Shown here: positions 22,700 to 25,526 of the stretch, in pieces
How the letters are laid out: each line of letters starts with the position of its first letter
How positions within the stretch are numbered: position 1 is the first letter of the stretch
Translations under genes and position numbers: made by a program
DNA from: L227-5C sp038209275
GTDB lineage: Bacteria; Chloroflexota; Chloroflexia; Chloroheliales; Chloroheliaceae
Reading direction: 5' to 3'
DNA length: 25,526 bases
Assembly: GCA_038209275.1 (NCBI GenBank)
Contig: JBBQXW010000075.1
Coordinates: 1 to 25,526, forward strand
The notes under the pieces: model-generated
The model's input: only the letters and a program-made list of their open reading frames with translations
Database searches by the model: none
Told to the model about the DNA's origin: nothing

Positions 22700-22797
22700 G
22701 GAGTTTGAAGGGTCAAACCCCATTGGCGCATAAATTGTACCCCTACACAGACAGACTTTTAGCCTCGCCATCAAACTAATAAGCAAAAGAAGTACCG

Positions 22798-23136
22798 CTA
22801 ATGTGGCTCGGTAGAAACGGCTGGGTAAGTAGTGTCAAGATTAGCACGGCGTAGATAGCTCTTGAAGCGGCGCTCGAAGACTGAGCGGGGCAGTAAAACT
22901 TTATGGTCGCAGCCCAGGCAGCGCAACCCAATATCCGCCCCTACTCGCACCACCCGCCAATCAAAGCTGCCGCAGGGGTGCGACTTTCGCATCCGCACCT
23001 CGTCCCCGGTGGCTACATCGTGGGCTGGACGCGGCTTAGGCTCGGTTTTTGGCCTCTCTGATTCAGTCACTACTAACGTCACTTTCCCAAAATATACGCC
23101 TCTATTCAGGATGTTTAAGCAAATAGCCTTTTTCAT
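22798..23136 (-). CDS. DUF951 family protein
   Basis: The C-terminal 70 residues match the DUF951 pattern: DVATGDEVRMRKSHPCGSFDWRVVRVGADIGLRC in its conserved positions (G-D-x-V-R-M-R-K-x-H-P-C-G, W-x-V-x-R-x-G-A-D-I), then CLGC and LLPRSVFERRFK. The conserved cysteines (HPCG and CLGC) suggest a small metal-binding module with basic character; the function is not known. The start is uncertain. ATG 23136 gives 112 residues, but a likely extended -10 overlaps that ATG, so transcription would begin downstream and a GTG at 23082 or 23070 (about 90 residues) may be used. It is divergent from the XPB helicase. Confidence 0.82.
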   Translation of the reverse strand: MKKAICLNILNRGVYFGKVTLVVTESERPKTEPKPRPAHDVATGDEVRMRKSHPCGSFDWRVVRVGADIGLRCLGCDHKVLLPRSVFERRFKSYLRRANLDTTYPAVSTEPH

Positions 23137-23144
23137 TATAACAT
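23135..23144 (-). promoter_or_regulatory. extended -10 of the DUF951 gene
   Basis: On the - strand ATGTTATAAT contains TG-n-TATAAT (TATAAT at 23140 to 23135), an extended -10 that needs little -35 match. The same ten bases appear in the opposite direction at 23271-23280. Confidence 0.45.
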
Positions 23145-23270
23145 ATTTGACCAATCTAATCGCTCTGTCCAAACTATTAGGGACACCAAGAAAAAGTTGA
23201 TAGTTTTCAAACGAAAGTTTTGGGCCGATTTTTGATTTTTGGGGTAAATCGGCTTTCTGATTTGCTCGGC

Positions 23271-23280
23271 ATGTTATAAT
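23271..23280 (+). promoter_or_regulatory. extended -10 of the XPB helicase gene
   Basis: ATGTTATAAT contains TG-n-TATAAT (TATAAT 23275-23280) about 80 nt upstream of the helicase GTG; no good -35 is present. Between the two divergent promoters lies a small hairpin, GCCGATTT (23224-23231) with AAATCGGC (23246-23253). Confidence 0.5.
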
Positions 23281-23362
23281 ATTTCTAAGGCTAAAGCCAG
23301 GGAACAAAATTTGGTAAGAAGTTAGGTGAGCGAGTTATAAAAAGGGAGCGAACAAAAATAGC

Positions 23363-25354
23363 GTGAGTTATAATCCGGCAAATCCATTAATTATTCAGAG
23401 CGACAGATCAGTTCTTTTAGAAGTAAACAACCCACTATACGAAGCGGCCCGCGATGAGTTGAGCCGCTTTGCTGAATTAGAAAAAAGTCCAGAATATATC
23501 CATACTTACCGTGTCACCCCGCTTTCGCTGTGGAACGCAGCGGCGGCAGGCATGGGCGCAGACGCGATTGTTGAAGCGCTGGGTCGTTTCAGCAAATTTC
23601 CGATTCCCGGCAATATTACCGCCGACATCCGCGATTATATTTCGCGTTATGGGCGAATTAAAATGCTGTACGAAGAGGGGCGGCTGGTTCTCAAGAGCGA
23701 GGATAAATTGCTGCTGATGGAAGTCGAGCGCAACAAGCACATCTTGCCTTTTTTGATAAAACGAATTGATGAATTTAACTTGCAGGTTGACCCGTCCAAA
23801 CGTGGTGCTATCAAGCAAGCGTTGGTGCAATTTGGCTACCCGGTGGAAGACCTGGCGGGCTATGTGGATGGTGCGCCGCTCGAATTTAGTCTGCGTAATC
23901 CGACGCTGGGCGGACGGACTTTTGATTTGCGCGATTACCAAACCGACGCGATAGGCTCGTTCTACGCTGAAGGTAGTTATAGCGGCGGTAGCGGCGTGAT
24001 TGTGCTGCCCTGCGGCGCGGGCAAGACAGTGGTGGGTTTGGGTGTAGTTGACAAACTGCAATGCCACACCCTGATTTTGACCCCCAGCACCATAGCGGTG
24101 CGGCAGTGGATTAGCGAAATTATTGATAAAACCAATATTACACCTGACCAGATTGGCGAGTATAGTGGCGAGAAGAAAGAAATCAGGCCGATTACCGTCA
24201 CAACTTACCAGATTGTAACTTACCGACCTTTTGACGTAAACAAAGAGACTGGCGAAATCGGCGAGTTTCCCCATCTGGCGCTATTTACCGCCCACGATTG
24301 GGGCTTGATTATCTACGACGAAGTCCATTTGCTGCCCGCGCCAGTCTTCCGGGTGACGGCAGAAATTCAGGCCCGACGGCGCTTGGGGCTAACCGCCACG
24401 CTGGTGCGCGAGGATGGGCGCGAGACCGATGTATTTTCGCTCATCGGGCCAAAGAAGTACGACATGCCCTGGAAGGATTTGGAGCAAGAGGGCTGGATTG
24501 CGACGGCGGAGTGTTGTGAGATACGGGTAGAATTGCCGCCGGAAGAACGCATGGCCTATGTGCTGGAAGAAGACAACCGCATCAAGTATCGGCTTAGTGC
24601 GGTCAACAGCCGTAAATACGACATACTGAAAGCTATTTTGGAGCGCCATCCCGACGACCATATTTTAGTTATCGGGCAGTATATCGAGCAATTAAAAGAG
24701 ATTGCGGCGATGCTGGGCGCACCGCTTATTACGGGCAAAACCAACAACATAGAACGGGCGGCGCTCTACAGCCAGTTCAAGAAGGGCGAAATTCGGTTGT
24801 TAGTAGTTAGCCGGGTGGCGAATTTTGCGATTGACTTGCCGGATGCTAACGTGGCAATTCAGGTATCGGGCTTGTTTGGGTCAAGGCAGGAGGAGGCCCA
24901 GCGCCTGGGACGGATTTTGCGGCCTAAATCGAATGGCGCGGTGGCCTATTTTTATTCAATTGTTACCCGCGATACCAAAGACCAGGATTTTGCGGCGAAC
25001 CGACAACTTTTTCTGACCGAACAGGGCTATCGCTACACCATCATTGATGCCCGTGATTTGTTGGGCGAAATTCAGGAAGGCCATTTCCGTGAAATTCCGT
25101 TGCACGAACTACCGGCACCAATGGCGGCCCTGCCTGACGGAGAAACCGATAAAATAGTTGAGCAGGTTTATGCTGCCTTAAACGGCGTTGTCGAAAGTGA
25201 AGACGGGGCGGAAGAAGAAAAAGCCGAATTTGAAGAAATCGAACAATCGTTGGGACGAAGCCGAAACCGAAAAACAGCCATAGTCGCAGAGCCAGAACCC
25301 GAAAGTACCGACGCGAAGAAACGTGACCGAGGCCACTTGCGCGTGATAAAGTAA
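23363..25354 (+). CDS. XPB-type (SF2) DNA helicase
   Basis: A 663-residue superfamily 2 helicase. The N-terminal 170 residues (from NPLIIQSDRSVLLEVNN in its conserved part) match the XPB/Ssl2-type domain. Then LRDYQTDAI (Q-motif region), Walker A CGAGKT with Lys221, DEVH at 319-322, GLTATLVREDGRETD with the XPB RED residues at 349-351, and the C-terminal motor ending in QEEAQRLGRILRPK (motif VI). The last 90 residues are acidic then basic, ending RDRGHLRVIK. In eukaryotes and archaea XPB opens DNA for transcription and nucleotide excision repair; bacterial XPBs unwind 3'-5' in vitro but their role is unclear. The GTG start has GGGAG rather far upstream (about 14 nt). It appears to be a single gene with its own promoter. 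Confidence 0.95.
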   Translation: MSYNPANPLIIQSDRSVLLEVNNPLYEAARDELSRFAELEKSPEYIHTYRVTPLSLWNAAAAGMGADAIVEALGRFSKFPIPGNITADIRDYISRYGRIKMLYEEGRLVLKSEDKLLLMEVERNKHILPFLIKRIDEFNLQVDPSKRGAIKQALVQFGYPVEDLAGYVDGAPLEFSLRNPTLGGRTFDLRDYQTDAIGSFYAEGSYSGGSGVIVLPCGAGKTVVGLGVVDKLQCHTLILTPSTIAVRQWISEIIDKTNITPDQIGEYSGEKKEIRPITVTTYQIVTYRPFDVNKETGEIGEFPHLALFTAHDWGLIIYDEVHLLPAPVFRVTAEIQARRRLGLTATLVREDGRETDVFSLIGPKKYDMPWKDLEQEGWIATAECCEIRVELPPEERMAYVLEEDNRIKYRLSAVNSRKYDILKAILERHPDDHILVIGQYIEQLKEIAAMLGAPLITGKTNNIERAALYSQFKKGEIRLLVVSRVANFAIDLPDANVAIQVSGLFGSRQEEAQRLGRILRPKSNGAVAYFYSIVTRDTKDQDFAANRQLFLTEQGYRYTIIDARDLLGEIQEGHFREIPLHELPAPMAALPDGETDKIVEQVYAALNGVVESEDGAEEEKAEFEEIEQSLGRSRNRKTAIVAEPEPESTDAKKRDRGHLRVIK

Positions 25355-25390
25355 TCAGAGAACAAAAAGCAATTCTCTCATCCAAACCTC

Positions 25391-25460
25391 TGTGGGAGCG
25401 AGCTTCTGCTCGCGATTTTCGCCAACACAAGGAAATCGCGAGCAGAAGCTCGCTCCCATA
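25391..25460. repeat. GC-rich inverted repeat, family B copy 2
   Basis: The 28-bp arms 25391-25418 and 25433-25460 (TGTGGGAGCGAGCTTCTGCT-type) have one mismatch and a 14-nt loop. It begins 36 nt after the helicase stop. No gene is evident from here to the window end (25461-25526). Confidence 0.92.
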
Positions 25461-25526
25461 ATTTATCAGTTTTAATTGAGTGGTAATGAAATCAAGAGCG
25501 GGCGAGGCGGCGAACCTGCCCGATTA

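Noticed and set aside
22691..22750. GGTAGGAGTTTGA / TCAAACCCC inverted repeat
   Set aside because: Too degraded to call as a separate element; mentioned only as a possible relative of 3171-3212.
23477..24274. 265-codon open frame on the - strand
   Set aside because: Antisense to the XPB helicase, no motif or ribosome site; a shadow frame.

Overview
This 25.5-kb window looks like chromosomal DNA of a Chloroflexota bacterium. The suggestive features are a Thr/Ala-repeat linker in an ABC binding lipoprotein, a bacterial XPB helicase, an RNase J, a class II/class I diterpene cyclase pair like the one I recall from Herpetosiphon, and intergenic spaces packed with palindromic repeats. No rRNA or other taxonomic marker is present, so the assignment is an inference. 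No tRNA, CRISPR array, transposase or phage gene was recognised.

Region 1 (1-7147, all + strand) looks like part of a terpenoid pathway. It holds the C-terminus of a probable Rieske oxygenase (cut by the window edge), a class I terpene synthase overlapping it by 35 nt, a six-TM chemoreceptor-like protein, a secreted PQQ-type beta-propeller dehydrogenase, and a class II (labdane/kolavane-type) diterpene cyclase with a DADTT acid motif in place of DxDD. The class II enzyme would cyclise GGPP (or FPP), the class I enzyme would remove the diphosphate, and the oxygenase and dehydrogenase could tailor the product.

Region 2 (7344-12417, all - strand) has an NAD-type short-chain dehydrogenase, a CocE/NonD-type serine hydrolase, a GlsB/YeaQ-type small membrane protein with a clear terminator, and a type II NADH dehydrogenase. 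The NADH dehydrogenase has a palindrome resembling a Rex operator across its -10 box.

Region 3 (12832-16531, - strand) is a four-gene osmoprotectant ABC importer in the order permease, binding lipoprotein, ATPase, permease. A 27-bp perfect hairpin sits between the binding-protein and ATPase genes.

Region 4 (16532-25526) starts with a 660-bp gene-free stretch rich in repeats. It continues on the - strand with RNase J, a PH-like membrane protein, a family 4 uracil-DNA glycosylase with a long charged tail, an MFS exporter and a DUF951 protein. The DUF951 gene is divergent from a + strand XPB-type helicase, and both promoters appear to carry the same extended -10.

Outside the genes, nearly every intergenic space holds one or more long, nearly perfect inverted repeats. 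They fall into several families. Copies of two GC-rich families differ by paired, compensating changes, and an AT-rich family sits just upstream of several start codons. With the terpenoid set, this is the most distinctive aspect of the window.
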